From the NCBI GenBank assembly GCA_965199135.1, contig OZ240685.1, positions 2,852,001 through 2,916,000 of the forward strand: a stretch of 64,000 nucleotides of DNA, given 5' to 3'. The stretch comes from EB88 sp965199135. GTDB lineage: Bacteria; Acidobacteriota; Terriglobia; Terriglobales; Acidobacteriaceae. The first letter of the stretch is position 1. Each line of letters begins with the position of its first letter. Made by a program: the position numbers and the translations under genes. Positions 17,461 to 26,212 of this stretch are shown one piece after another. Under the pieces are notes generated by a model. The model worked only from the letters and a program-made list of their open reading frames with translations, searched no databases and was not told the DNA's origin.

Positions 17461-19053
17461 GATCACGTCGCGGATCGAGCGGGCTCCTGTGAGTATCATG
17501 GTGAGCCGGTCGATGCCGATGCCTTCTCCGGCGGTGGGCGGCAAGCCGTAGGAAAGAGCGCGGATGTAGTCCTCGTCCATGGCGTGGGCTTCTTCGTCGC
17601 CCCGGGCGCGCTCGCCGAGTTGTTGCTCGAAGCGTCGGCGCTGCTCGGCTGCATCATTCAGCTCGGAGAACGCGTTGCCCACTTCGAAGCCGCCGATGTA
17701 GAACTCGAAGCGTTCGACCCACTCGGGTTCATCAGGCTTTTGCTTGGAGAGCGGCGAGACTGCGAGAGGGAAGTCGTAGATGATCGTGGGCTGAATCAGA
17801 TGATCCTCGGCAACGGTCTCGAAGATGGTGGCAATGGTCTTGCCAGCGGGCTCGTCGGGCTTGCTGTCGATCGAAAAACGCGCGTCGCGCAGCTGCTTCA
17901 CCATTCCCTGAACGGCCTCGGTCGACGAGAAGCTCTCAGGCGTCGGGGCAGCGCCAGCGTCCGCAGGCCAGAATGCGAGGATCGCTTCGCGCATCGAGTA
18001 GCGCTTCCAGGAGCCGAGATCGATCTCGTGGCCGTTGAAGCTGGTCCTGGTGCTGCTGTTTACGTCGATCGCGACAGAGCGGACAAGCGCCTCGGTCAGG
18101 TCCATCAGGTCGTGGTAATTCGAGTACGCCTGGTAGAACTCGAGCATGGTGAATTCGGGGTTGTGGTGCGTCGAAATGCCCTCGTTGCGGAAGTTGCGAT
18201 TGATCTCGTAGACCCGGTCGAGGCCGCCCACGACCAGCCGTTTTAGGTAGAGCTCCGGCGCGATACGCAGGTAGAGCTCGAGATCGAGCGCGTTGTGGTG
18301 GGTCGTGAAGGGCTTTGCAGCGGCGCCACCCGCGATCGGCTGCATCATCGGTGTTTCCACTTCGAGGTAGCCGCGGCCATCGAAAAAGCGGCGTAGCGCG
18401 CGCAGCACCTGGGCACGCTTCACAAATACATCGCGCACGCGGATGCCTGCTCCGGGCTTCTCCGCGACTTCCAGGTCGCTCCGCGTTTCGTGCTTGTCAT
18501 GCTCGGTGTGCGGCTCATCTGCAACCGTGGCTGTGGCAAGTTCCGTGTTCATGAAGAGATCGACGTAGCGCTGGCGGTAGCGGAGTTCGACATCAGCAAG
18601 GCCGTGATACTTCTCGGGCAGCGCGAGCATTGCCTTGGTGAGGAAGGTGATGGTCTCGACATGCACTGTGAGCTCACCGGTGCGGGTGCGGAAGAGATAA
18701 CCCGTAACCCCGATGTGATCGCCGGCATCGAGCAGCCTGTAAAGTGCGAAGCCTCCGTCGCCGACCGCGTCTTTGCGGACATAGATCTGCAGGCGTTTGC
18801 CGTCGCCCTGCAGGTGGGCGAAACCAGCCTTGCCCTGCGCGCGGATCGTCATCAGCCTGCCTGCAACGGAGACCTCGATGCGCTCGGCTTCAAGAGCTTC
18901 CGCCGGGGTGTCGTTGTAGCCCTCCCAGATGGCGGGTATGGTGTGCGTCACGCGATAGCTGTTGGGGTAGGCCTGCTGGCCGAGCGCTACGATCTGCTCG
19001 AGCTTGCTCTCCCGAAGCGCGAGAAGATTGCGCTCAAACTCTGAATCGAACAC
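17428..19053 (-). CDS. lysS: Lysyl-tRNA synthetase, class II
   Basis: 541 residues from a GTG at 19053 (product begins VFDSEFERNLL), with AAGGAAA about 11 bases before it. The frame extends 28 codons upstream without family-like sequence. The N-terminal OB-fold anticodon domain spans residues 60-200. Class II motif 1 is around FFDGRGYLEVETPMM, motif 2 is FRNEGISTHHNPEFTMLEF and motif 3 is GEGIGIDRLTM. The enzyme charges tRNA-Lys. A segment rich in D, E and H (TVADEPHTEHDKHETRSD) is inserted before the catalytic domain and is unusual. The 3' end overlaps the sensor gene. A TATACT-like -10 box lies on the minus strand at 19088-19093. Confidence 0.95.
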   Translation of the reverse strand: MFDSEFERNLLALRESKLEQIVALGQQAYPNSYRVTHTIPAIWEGYNDTPAEALEAERIEVSVAGRLMTIRAQGKAGFAHLQGDGKRLQIYVRKDAVGDGGFALYRLLDAGDHIGVTGYLFRTRTGELTVHVETITFLTKAMLALPEKYHGLADVELRYRQRYVDLFMNTELATATVADEPHTEHDKHETRSDLEVAEKPGAGIRVRDVFVKRAQVLRALRRFFDGRGYLEVETPMMQPIAGGAAAKPFTTHHNALDLELYLRIAPELYLKRLVVGGLDRVYEINRNFRNEGISTHHNPEFTMLEFYQAYSNYHDLMDLTEALVRSVAIDVNSSTRTSFNGHEIDLGSWKRYSMREAILAFWPADAGAAPTPESFSSTEAVQGMVKQLRDARFSIDSKPDEPAGKTIATIFETVAEDHLIQPTIIYDFPLAVSPLSKQKPDEPEWVERFEFYIGGFEVGNAFSELNDAAEQRRRFEQQLGERARGDEEAHAMDEDYIRALSYGLPPTAGEGIGIDRLTMILTGARSIRDVILFPLLRPQAV

Positions 19054-19135
19054 GTTGCTTGGTTTCCTTCTATGGGCGGTCTGGCTCAGTATAGAGCGCG
19101 GGTCCCGCTGAACTTGATAGAGTGGCTTCAACAGC

Positions 19136-19453
19136 ATGAGCCCCGACCCGCAGCAACCACAACCCGCCCGGAATGCAAGCGTGCAGGCGCTGGTGAAGGC
19201 AGAGAAGCTGACTCAACTCGCCTTTATTCTGCCCATTTCCGTGTTTGCGGGCTGGTTGCTGGGCGCAGGCGCGGACAAGCTTCTGCACCAGCACTGGATC
19301 TACATCCTGGGCCTGGTGCTTGGCGTTGTCGCCGGTTTTATCCAGCTGTTCCGGATGATTGCGGAGCCTTCGGTGCTCGCTGGAACTGACTTTGACGCGA
19401 GTGCGCCCAAGGGTCCGGGGTACGCAAACCCCGATGAGCGGGATCGCCCGTGA
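19136..19453 (+). CDS. AtpZ/AtpI-type ATP synthase accessory membrane protein
   Basis: 105 residues with two membrane helices (LAFILPISVFAGWLLGAG and YILGLVLGVVAGFIQLFRM) joined by a short polar loop, the hairpin fold of AtpZ. Such proteins assist F1Fo assembly, ring formation or Mg uptake. The C-terminal 25 residues are polar. The gene opens the Fo operon and overlaps the next gene by four bases (GTGA), so the two are translationally coupled. Its start is 82 bases from that of divergent lysS. Confidence 0.75.
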   Translation: MSPDPQQPQPARNASVQALVKAEKLTQLAFILPISVFAGWLLGAGADKLLHQHWIYILGLVLGVVAGFIQLFRMIAEPSVLAGTDFDASAPKGPGYANPDERDRP

Positions 19454-19857
19454 GCAGCAGCGCGCCCCTGCCGGAGTTTACCGATGAGCACCTGAAGCAG
19501 GCGATGCGGCGGTCGATGCGGCTGGTCGCGATCCTGACGGCTGCAATCTTTGTGGTGCTGCTTGTGGCCATAGGCTGGCAGACAGCGATGCTGCTGCTGG
19601 TGGGTGCGGCGATCTCGGTGAGCAGCTTGTGGGAGTGGCAGAAGCTGATGGTCGTGATCATGGCGAAGCTCGACAACAAGCAACAGCCGGGCAGCGCACG
19701 CGTCATCGTCGGCTTTCTCCTTCGCCTTATCGTCGCCGCGGCCGTGCTTTATGGTAGCCTGAAGTTTCTCCACGGCTCAGTGTTTGCGCTGGTTGGTGGG
19801 CTGGTGCTCGCGGTTATCGCACTCTCGGTAGAGGCAGCCAGGCTCGTTCGTTCCTAG
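19450..19857 (+). CDS. ATP synthase subunit I-like membrane protein
   Basis: 135 residues from a GTG overlapping the stop of the previous gene. Four hydrophobic segments are visible (LVAILTAAIFVVLLVAIG, TAMLLLVGAAISVSSL, IVGFLLRLIVAAAVLYG and ALVGGLVLAVIALSVEA), matching the size and position of AtpI between AtpZ and subunit a. Assignment rests on layout and context more than on sharp motifs. Subunit I is thought to help assemble the c-ring. Confidence 0.7.
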   Translation: MSSSAPLPEFTDEHLKQAMRRSMRLVAILTAAIFVVLLVAIGWQTAMLLLVGAAISVSSLWEWQKLMVVIMAKLDNKQQPGSARVIVGFLLRLIVAAAVLYGSLKFLHGSVFALVGGLVLAVIALSVEAARLVRS

Positions 19858-19923
19858 CAAGCATTGCGCGTTACCCTGCACGACTCAACCGGAGCCAACC
19901 AGCTCCGCGCCGACAAGGGAAGC

Positions 19924-20670
19924 ATGCTTTTTCTACTAGACGCCCTGAGCAAGTTTCTCAACGGCCTTTTTGCCGCGCCGATTGACTCGCTCCTGCTCCA
20001 TCTCGGGATCCATCCCGCACATCCAAACTCGCCGATCACGCACGCGTTGACGCTGGAAGTCGTGGCGTTCGTGCTGCTGGTGCTGTTCTTTCTCGCGACG
20101 CGCGCAAGCCTCAAGGTAGAGAAGCCCGGCCCGGTACAGCTCGTGGCTGAAGGCGTGTACAACTTTGTCGATGGCCAGGGTGAGTCGATCATCGGCCACG
20201 GCCACACGCAGCACATGCCATTCGCAGCGACGATCGTGCTCTTTGTGCTGGTCTGCAACCTGCTTGGTATCCTGCCCGGCATCCCGACCCCAACAGCCAG
20301 CCCGGAAGTTCCACTTGGCATCGCTCTTTTGACGTTCATGTACTACAACGCAGTGGGCCTGCGGGCAAATGGGCCGGTTGGGTATGTCAAGCACTTTATG
20401 GGGCCTATCTGGTGGATGGCGCCCTTCATGTTCCCCCTCGAGATCATCTCGCACCTGGCGCGCATTCTGTCACTCACGGTGCGGCTGTACGCGAACATGT
20501 TTGCAAGCGATCTGTTGACCCTGGTGTTCTTCTCGCTGGTGCCGATCGGCCTGCCGATCGTCTTCCTGGGACTGCATTTTGGCGTGGCGCTGATCCAGGC
20601 GTACGTGTTCATGCTGCTCGCGATGATCTATCTGTCACAGGCGCAGTCACACGACGAAGAAACCGCGTAA
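19924..20670 (+). CDS. atpB: F1Fo ATP synthase subunit a
   Basis: 248 residues from the ATG at 19924, with AAGGGA five bases ahead. An in-frame TTG at 19864 is less likely. The essential arginine is R187 in LTVRLYANMF, equivalent to Arg210 of the E. coli protein. FLPG-type loop sequence (LLGILPGIPTPTASPEVPLG) and the last two helices are typical. Subunit a forms the ion half-channels next to the c-ring in the inner membrane. Confidence 0.92.
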   Translation: MLFLLDALSKFLNGLFAAPIDSLLLHLGIHPAHPNSPITHALTLEVVAFVLLVLFFLATRASLKVEKPGPVQLVAEGVYNFVDGQGESIIGHGHTQHMPFAATIVLFVLVCNLLGILPGIPTPTASPEVPLGIALLTFMYYNAVGLRANGPVGYVKHFMGPIWWMAPFMFPLEIISHLARILSLTVRLYANMFASDLLTLVFFSLVPIGLPIVFLGLHFGVALIQAYVFMLLAMIYLSQAQSHDEETA

Positions 20671-20803
20671 GAGATTCCTGCCGGGGAGCATCGCTTCCGC
20701 CCTGGCACACGGGGAGAGCAGCAGCGTGAGGGCGTGGCCCAGAGACCACGTCAACCACCCACTGCCAGCTTCAAGTATAGGAAGCGACAAGGAGAACGAT
20801 CGA

Positions 20804-21106
20804 ATGAAGCAGCTACAGTACCTGTTCATGACTCTTTCCGTCCTCTTGCTGGCCTCGCCGGCATGGGCGCAGACCGGCAGCAATGGTGTTGCCTCCTACG
20901 TACCGCTTGGCGCCGGCATTGGCATGGGCCTTGCCTCGGCTGGCTGTGGTATCGGCCAGGGCCTCGCCGCGGCAAAAGCTGCAGAGGGTTTTGCCCGGAA
21001 TCCGGGCGCACGCGCCGGTATCCTGTTCTTCTACGTGCTTGGTCTCGCCTTTATCGAATCGCTCGCGCTGTTTACCCTGGTCATCGTCTTCGCCAAGGTC
21101 AAGTAA
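20804..21106 (+). CDS. atpE: F1Fo ATP synthase subunit c with cleavable-signal-like extension
   Basis: 100 residues from an ATG at 20804, preceded by AAGGAGA. Residues 1-22 look like a signal peptide (ending SPAWA), an extension that ordinary c subunits lack. The hairpin follows: helix 1 with GCGIGQG (Q52), the polar loop ARNPGAR, and helix 2 with FIESLALF, where E85 is the ion-binding carboxylate and S86 follows it. It closes the Fo operon. No atpF, atpH or F1 genes follow, so the rest of the enzyme is encoded elsewhere. Confidence 0.92.
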   Translation: MKQLQYLFMTLSVLLLASPAWAQTGSNGVASYVPLGAGIGMGLASAGCGIGQGLAAAKAAEGFARNPGARAGILFFYVLGLAFIESLALFTLVIVFAKVK

Positions 21107-21128
21107 GCCCACTTCCGTTGTGTAAAAA

Positions 21129-21157
21129 AGCCCCTGCTTTGGCGGGGGCTTTCTTGC
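21129..21157 (+). terminator. Rho-independent terminator after atpE
   Basis: GCCCCTGC-TTTG-GCGGGGGC forms an eight-pair stem with one G-T wobble, followed by TTTCTT. It lies 23 bases after the atpE stop and ends the Fo operon before the ABC transporter genes. Confidence 0.8.
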
Positions 21158-21181
21158 GTTCGGGAACATCCAAGGGGCGAG

Positions 21182-22120
21182 ATGCCGACCGCTTTGCTAT
21201 TCGACAACATCAGCAAACACTACGGCCGCAGTATCGCCCTCGACGGATTGTCGCTGCGGGTGGAGCCGGGTGAGATCTTCGGATTTCTGGGGCCGAATGG
21301 TGCCGGCAAAACGACCGCCATTCACCTGGCGATGGGCTTCCTTCACGCGACGAGCGGCCGCGGAGAGATCCTAGGCTTACCGTTTGGCAGAGGCCGTGTG
21401 GCGCGGGCAAGGGTGGGTTACGTCCCGGATGCTCCTACCTTTTTCGCGGGCACGGCGCTCGATGCAGTCTTGCTTGCCGCCAGGCTCAATAGCAAGGGCG
21501 GGCGAGGTTCCGAGACCGGGCTACGCGCGCGAGCGCTGGAGCTGCTGCGCTCAATGGACCTGCCTGCGGAGAAGCAGGAGGCGCGGAAGTTTTCACGCGG
21601 TATGCAGCAGCGACTGGCGCTTGCGCAGGCGCTGGTCACCGAGCCCGCGCTGCTCATCCTCGACGAACCCACGTCTGCGCTGGACCCCCTGGCTGTGCAA
21701 CGTGTGAGGGAAGCACTGGAGCGAGCCCGTGAGCGAGACGCAGCGATCTTTTTTTCGTCGCATCAACTGCACGAAGTGGAGCTTTTATGTGATCGCGCCG
21801 CATTTCTCGAGGGAGGGCGGCTGCTCGAGATCGGCAGGATGGCCGACCTGCTTCGTGAAAGCGAGGTGACAAGAGTGACGTTGCGGGGTCTCAGCCCGGA
21901 CAGTAGGTTTGTTGAGGCTGCTTCTGCGGCACTCGATCTGGATCCCGTACCGGGTGCGCGAGGAGACCTGACATTTCGTATACCGGCGACCGGGCAGAGA
22001 GCTTTCTTGGAGTCAGCATGGCAGGCCGGGGCTGAGCTGATTCGTGTGGGCCGCGAACATCAGACGCTCGAAGGGCTGTTCTCCCAGAGGCGTTCCACGC
22101 ATCCACCCAAACAGGAGTAG
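21182..22120 (+). CDS. ABC transporter ATP-binding protein (ABC-2 type)
   Basis: 312 residues. Walker A GPNGAGKT is at 37-44, the signature is FSRGMQQR, Walker B runs LLILDEPTSALDP, and the switch histidine is in FFSSHQLHEVE. About 100 C-terminal residues after the nucleotide-binding domain resemble the extension of drug- and lipid-export ATPases (CcmA/NatA type). Its partner permease starts 15 bases after its stop. The substrate is unknown. Confidence 0.88.
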   Translation: MPTALLFDNISKHYGRSIALDGLSLRVEPGEIFGFLGPNGAGKTTAIHLAMGFLHATSGRGEILGLPFGRGRVARARVGYVPDAPTFFAGTALDAVLLAARLNSKGGRGSETGLRARALELLRSMDLPAEKQEARKFSRGMQQRLALAQALVTEPALLILDEPTSALDPLAVQRVREALERARERDAAIFFSSHQLHEVELLCDRAAFLEGGRLLEIGRMADLLRESEVTRVTLRGLSPDSRFVEAASAALDLDPVPGARGDLTFRIPATGQRAFLESAWQAGAELIRVGREHQTLEGLFSQRRSTHPPKQE

Positions 22121-22134
22121 ATCGGAGGCAGGCG

Positions 22135-22830
22135 ATGGCTGGAGTTGTGCATCGTGTGTGGCTGGTAACAGCGACGCTGGTTCGGCAGAATCGACTCCTG
22201 ATCATTCTTCTGCTGCTGTGGCCGTTTGTTCTGTCTGCCATTGTGGTCGCAACCCAGCAGGGCACGCCTGCAATTGAGGACGTCGCCGCGATCCTGGAGC
22301 AGGAGCTGTTTTACGGCCTGGTCCTGGGAGGCTTGAGCGCGAGCGTGACGCTCGGCACGGAGCAGCGCGCACACCGCGCACAGCAGGTGCTGGGACGAGC
22401 CGTAAGCCGGACGGAGTACCTCGTCGCCATTGCGCTGAGCGCCTTTCTTCCGTTTGCCGGCTATGTGCTGGTCTGGCTGATCAATGCGAAGGGATTCTCG
22501 ACCTGGCTTCATCAACACCCGCACAATCTGTTTGCTTTGACGACCGCTGAGCTTGTGGCCGGCGTGTTGCTCATCACGATCGGGGTGTTTCTGTCCGTGC
22601 TCGTGCCACAGCTGCTCGCGGCCGGCGGCACCGGCGTCGCGCTTGCTGCGATGCTCGCCGGGGGAAGCTCAGGCAAGGGTGGGGTCTCGCGGCTGTTTAC
22701 GACCATCCTGGGCTCCCATGCATCTGCAGGATGGCCGTGGCCGGCCGAAGGGGAAGCCCTGCTCTGCGCGGGGTTTGCGCTGGCACTGGCTGCGGTGATC
22801 TTCGATCGACGGGATCTGCACCTTAGCTGA
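22135..22830 (+). CDS. ABC-2-type permease subunit
   Basis: 231 residues with about six hydrophobic segments, for example LLIILLLLWPFVLSAIVV, LVAIALSAFLPFAGYVLVWL and AGVLLITIGVFLSVLVPQLL. It directly follows the ATPase gene, so together they should form one exporter. The sequence is not close to a named permease. The substrate cannot be inferred. AGGCG precedes the ATG. Confidence 0.65.
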   Translation: MAGVVHRVWLVTATLVRQNRLLIILLLLWPFVLSAIVVATQQGTPAIEDVAAILEQELFYGLVLGGLSASVTLGTEQRAHRAQQVLGRAVSRTEYLVAIALSAFLPFAGYVLVWLINAKGFSTWLHQHPHNLFALTTAELVAGVLLITIGVFLSVLVPQLLAAGGTGVALAAMLAGGSSGKGGVSRLFTTILGSHASAGWPWPAEGEALLCAGFALALAAVIFDRRDLHLS

Positions 22831-23138
22831 AGCCAAGTGAACGCCGTCCTCGTCGCAGCAGGCGCGCACATGCCGTAGCCGTGTCTCGCTCCTCCCGCGG
22901 CTTCGATGCTGAGCGGGTCGATGAGGGTCCGGCTCTGCATTCCGGGGATTTCAAGCAGGTAGTTCTTCCAACTCAGTCGGGTTGGGTCAGGCCACGGCCG
23001 AAAGTGTCGGAGCGTGCGAGGCTGCGGCGAACGGGAGTTCGTGAAGAGCCCAGCCGGAGGAGCGCCGTTGCTCCTCTTTGATCACCGAAGAAAGCGGCCA
23101 GCGGAAGACCGCTGGCCGCTTCGGTGGAGTGGGCAAGT
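22831..23138. other. Intergenic region between the ABC permease and nuoN (convergent ends)
   Basis: 308 bases with no supported gene. It holds a hairpin GAGGAGC-N6-GCTCCTC followed by TTT at 23057-23079, a weak terminator candidate for the ABC pair, and the strong nuo terminator at 23092-23121. A stretch near 22900-23000 looked briefly tRNA-like but has no anticodon arm. Confidence 0.4.
23092..23121 (-). terminator. Terminator of the nuo operon
   Basis: A perfect 13-bp stem (AAGCGGCCAGCGG and its complement) closes a four-base loop. Read on the minus strand it is followed by TTTCTT. It begins 18 bases after the nuoN stop and is the strongest hairpin in the region. Confidence 0.8.
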
Positions 23139-24659
23139 TTACTGGGAGGCCGGCCCCTGCACTGGAGTCACCGGACCAGCGACGGCTCCATGATCAGGCT
23201 GCGCTGCCTCTGGAACGGCGAACGTCGCAGCAGCGGCTCTTGCCGAGTTCAGGACCCGCCCCGGAACCACGCCGAGCATCAGAGTCGCAGCTGCAGACAG
23301 AAAAATCGCGAACAACAGCGGCGTCTGGATACGAGGCATGCTCTCGAGGAGCGAATTCTCTGCTGGTCGCGAGTAGATCGCAGCCAGAACGCGCAGATAG
23401 TAGAAGGCTGCGATGCCGGAGTTGATCAGGCCGATGATCGCGAGCCAGACCAGTCCCGAGTGCAGCGCCGCGGCGAAGACATAGAACTTACCGAAGAAGC
23501 CGCCGGTGAAGGGAATGCCGATCAGTGAGATCAGGAAGAAGGCCATTGCGCCGCCTAGCAGGGGCGATCGGTAGCCGAGGCCGCGATAGTCCTGCGTGTT
23601 GGTGAGCTTGTCGTCGTACTCGCCGGCGTGCGAGATCACGACGAAGATGCCGAGGTTCATCGCGGCATACGTGACGGTATAAAACGCTGCTGCAGCGATA
23701 CCGTCGGGTGAGAGCGCCGTGAAGGCAACCAGCAGGTACCCGGCATTCGCGATCGAGGAGTAGGCAAGCATGCGCTTGACATTGCGCTGCTTGAGCGCGC
23801 CAAGGTTGCCGATCGTCATCGAGAGCACAGCCATCCACCAGACCAGCGGCTGCCAGTGAGCAGAGAGCGACGGGAATGCGACGAACAGGATGCGAAGCAT
23901 CACAGCGAACGCTGCCGCCTTCGGCGCCGTTGACATCATGCCGACCACGGGCGAAGGAGCACCCTCGTAGGCGTCCGGGGTCCAGACGTGAAACGGAGCC
24001 GCCGAGACCTTGAAGCCCAGGCCGATCAGAACCATGCCGACGCCGAGCGTTGCGAGCATCGGTGTGGTGCCACCCGGCAGCCGTGCAGCGATGAGCCCAA
24101 TGCGCGTGGTACCGGTCGCGCCGAAGATCAGCGCGATGCCATAGAGAAAGAACGCGGTCGCAAAGGAGCCGAGCAGGAAATACTTGATCGCGGACTCAGG
24201 GCTTTTGGCGCTCTTGCGGCGGAAGCCGGCAAGGATGTAGCTCGAAATCGACGAGATTTCGAGCGCGATGAAAACCAGCAGGAGCTCGACGGCGGAGGTC
24301 ATCAGCATGGAGCCGACGGCGCCGAAGGTGGTCAGCGCGAACATCTCGCCCAGGTTCTCCTGGTCGCCCTTAACGACGTCGAGCGTTGTGAGCAGTGTGA
24401 CGAGGATGATCCCCGCGATCAGGATGTGAAAGAACGCCGAGAAGGCATCGGTCTGCACGGTGTTGTAGTAGGCGGTGCCAGGCGCCAGGTGCAGCTGTTC
24501 GATAGAGGCCCAGAGCGCCAGGAGCGTGCCGATAACGGCGAGCCAGCCCATGTTTTTCTTGTTGCCGTGGCGGCGCAGCACTGGATCGATAAGCATGATC
24601 AGCACACCGGTGACGGTGAGGATCACTTCGGGGAGGATCCGGAGGAGTTGCGTGTTCAC
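23139..24659 (-). CDS. nuoN: NADH-quinone oxidoreductase subunit N
   Basis: 506 residues with about 14 membrane helices of the Mrp-antiporter-like family. The start is a GTG overlapping the nuoM stop by four bases. Signature regions include VFIALEISSISSYILAG and AAPFHVWTPDAYEGAP, followed by the conserved lysines of the proton path. It is one of the three antiporter-like proton-pumping subunits of complex I. The C-terminal tail is rich in proline and alanine. Confidence 0.95.
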   Translation of the reverse strand: MNTQLLRILPEVILTVTGVLIMLIDPVLRRHGNKKNMGWLAVIGTLLALWASIEQLHLAPGTAYYNTVQTDAFSAFFHILIAGIILVTLLTTLDVVKGDQENLGEMFALTTFGAVGSMLMTSAVELLLVFIALEISSISSYILAGFRRKSAKSPESAIKYFLLGSFATAFFLYGIALIFGATGTTRIGLIAARLPGGTTPMLATLGVGMVLIGLGFKVSAAPFHVWTPDAYEGAPSPVVGMMSTAPKAAAFAVMLRILFVAFPSLSAHWQPLVWWMAVLSMTIGNLGALKQRNVKRMLAYSSIANAGYLLVAFTALSPDGIAAAAFYTVTYAAMNLGIFVVISHAGEYDDKLTNTQDYRGLGYRSPLLGGAMAFFLISLIGIPFTGGFFGKFYVFAAALHSGLVWLAIIGLINSGIAAFYYLRVLAAIYSRPAENSLLESMPRIQTPLLFAIFLSAAATLMLGVVPGRVLNSARAAAATFAVPEAAQPDHGAVAGPVTPVQGPASQ

Positions 24660-26185
24660 TGGGCCTCCGCGTTTGCCGTTGCTGCGGTTCGGTCGTTCAT
24701 CTGTCCGTGGTGATCGGGTGTATCCGCGATGTGCATCACGGAGGGCGTGATCGCCTTCATCCAGTAGGGTGAAGCGCAGCCCATCACCAGCATGAGCACG
24801 ATGAACGGCCAGATCAGGAGATGCTCGCGCAGGTTGAGATCGCGGACGCCGGAGCGTCCCGTCACCAGCGCCGTCTGCGCGCCGTAGAAGATGCGCTGAA
24901 TCATCGTGAGCAGGTAGGCCGCGCTCAGGATCACGCCGGTCGTTGCGGCCACGCCCCAGGCCAGGTGCGTGGCGAAGGCAGACGAGAGCACCAGGAACTC
25001 GCCAACGAAGCCATTCAGGATCGGCAGGCCGATGAGCGCGAGCCCGGTGATGACGAAGAAGGTCACCATCCAGGGCAGGCGGGCCGCGAGGCCGCCATAG
25101 GCCAGCATGTCATTGGTCCCGTAGCGCTCATAGAGGATGCCGAGGAGCGACAGCAGGGCGCCCCCGATCAGGCCCTCGTTGATTGTCTGGTAGACCGCGC
25201 CATCAAGGCCGGCGATCGAGAAGCAGAAGATCCCCAGCGTGCAGAAGGAGAGTGCGCCGATGGTGCCGAAGGCCACCAGGCGCTTGAGGTCCTTGGCGAC
25301 CAGCGCGTTAAGCGAGCAGTAGATGATGCCGATCACAGCGAGTGCGATCATCCAGGGTGCAAACTCGCGTGACTGCGCAGGGAAGAGACCGAGGTTGAAG
25401 CGCAGGATCGAATAGAGGCCGAGCTTGCCGGCGACGACTATCGCCATCGCGGTGGGCGCTTCCTGGAAGACGTCTGCGAGCCAGCCGTGCAGCGGGAAGA
25501 CCGGAACCTTTACTGCGAAGGCGAACAGGAACGCGAAGGCAGTCCACCACAGAGCGACGGGGCCGATGCCGAGGTGACCGCTCGCAAGCTGTGCCTGCAC
25601 TTCCACGAAGTCAAAGGTGCCGGTCTTCGCATACAGGTAGAGGATTGCGACCAGGAACAACGCTGACGGAATAAAGGTGTAGAGAAAGAACTTGATCGCG
25701 GCCTGCGGACCCTTGGTGCGACCGAACATCGCGATCAGGATCGCCATCGGGATCAGCGAGAGCTCCCAGAAACCGTAGTAGAGGAAGATATCGAGCGAAA
25801 CGAACACGCCGAGCATAGCGGTCTGCTGCAAGAGGAAGAAGAAGTAGAACTCCTTTTCCCGCGTGGCGATCGCATTCCAGCTGGCCAGGACGCCGAGCGG
25901 TGCGAGGAAGCCGGTGAGCACGACCAGCCAGAGCGAGATGCCGTCAATCCCCAGGTGGTAGTGGATATTCGGGCTCTGGATCCAGAAGTAATTCTCAACA
26001 AACTGGAAGGAGTGAAGGCTGTAGTCGTAGTGAGCCGGCAGATGCAGGGTCAGCGCGAAGGTCAGGAGTGACACGGCAAGCGCAAACCACTGGATAACCT
26101 TGCCCTGCCGCGGAAGCAGGGCGATGATGATCGCCCCGATCGCGGGAACAAAGGTCGTGATGGAGAGAATATGTTCGTTCAGCAC
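24656..26185 (-). CDS. nuoM: NADH-quinone oxidoreductase subunit M
   Basis: 509 residues from a GTG with AAGGA nine bases upstream. Antiporter-like core motifs are present, such as YHLGIDGISLWLVVLTG, FLYYGFWELSLIPMAILI (with the conserved glutamate) and FPLHGWLADVFQEAPTA. The tail is polar with three histidines (MHIADTPDHHGQ). It pumps protons in the membrane arm of complex I. Confidence 0.95.
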   Translation of the reverse strand: MLNEHILSITTFVPAIGAIIIALLPRQGKVIQWFALAVSLLTFALTLHLPAHYDYSLHSFQFVENYFWIQSPNIHYHLGIDGISLWLVVLTGFLAPLGVLASWNAIATREKEFYFFFLLQQTAMLGVFVSLDIFLYYGFWELSLIPMAILIAMFGRTKGPQAAIKFFLYTFIPSALFLVAILYLYAKTGTFDFVEVQAQLASGHLGIGPVALWWTAFAFLFAFAVKVPVFPLHGWLADVFQEAPTAMAIVVAGKLGLYSILRFNLGLFPAQSREFAPWMIALAVIGIIYCSLNALVAKDLKRLVAFGTIGALSFCTLGIFCFSIAGLDGAVYQTINEGLIGGALLSLLGILYERYGTNDMLAYGGLAARLPWMVTFFVITGLALIGLPILNGFVGEFLVLSSAFATHLAWGVAATTGVILSAAYLLTMIQRIFYGAQTALVTGRSGVRDLNLREHLLIWPFIVLMLVMGCASPYWMKAITPSVMHIADTPDHHGQMNDRTAATANAEAQ

Positions 26186-26212
26186 CAGGTGTGTCCTTGT
26201 CCGTTCATAGTG

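Noticed and set aside
22900..23000. tRNA-like stretch after the ABC permease
   Set aside because: No acceptor stem or anticodon arm could be folded.
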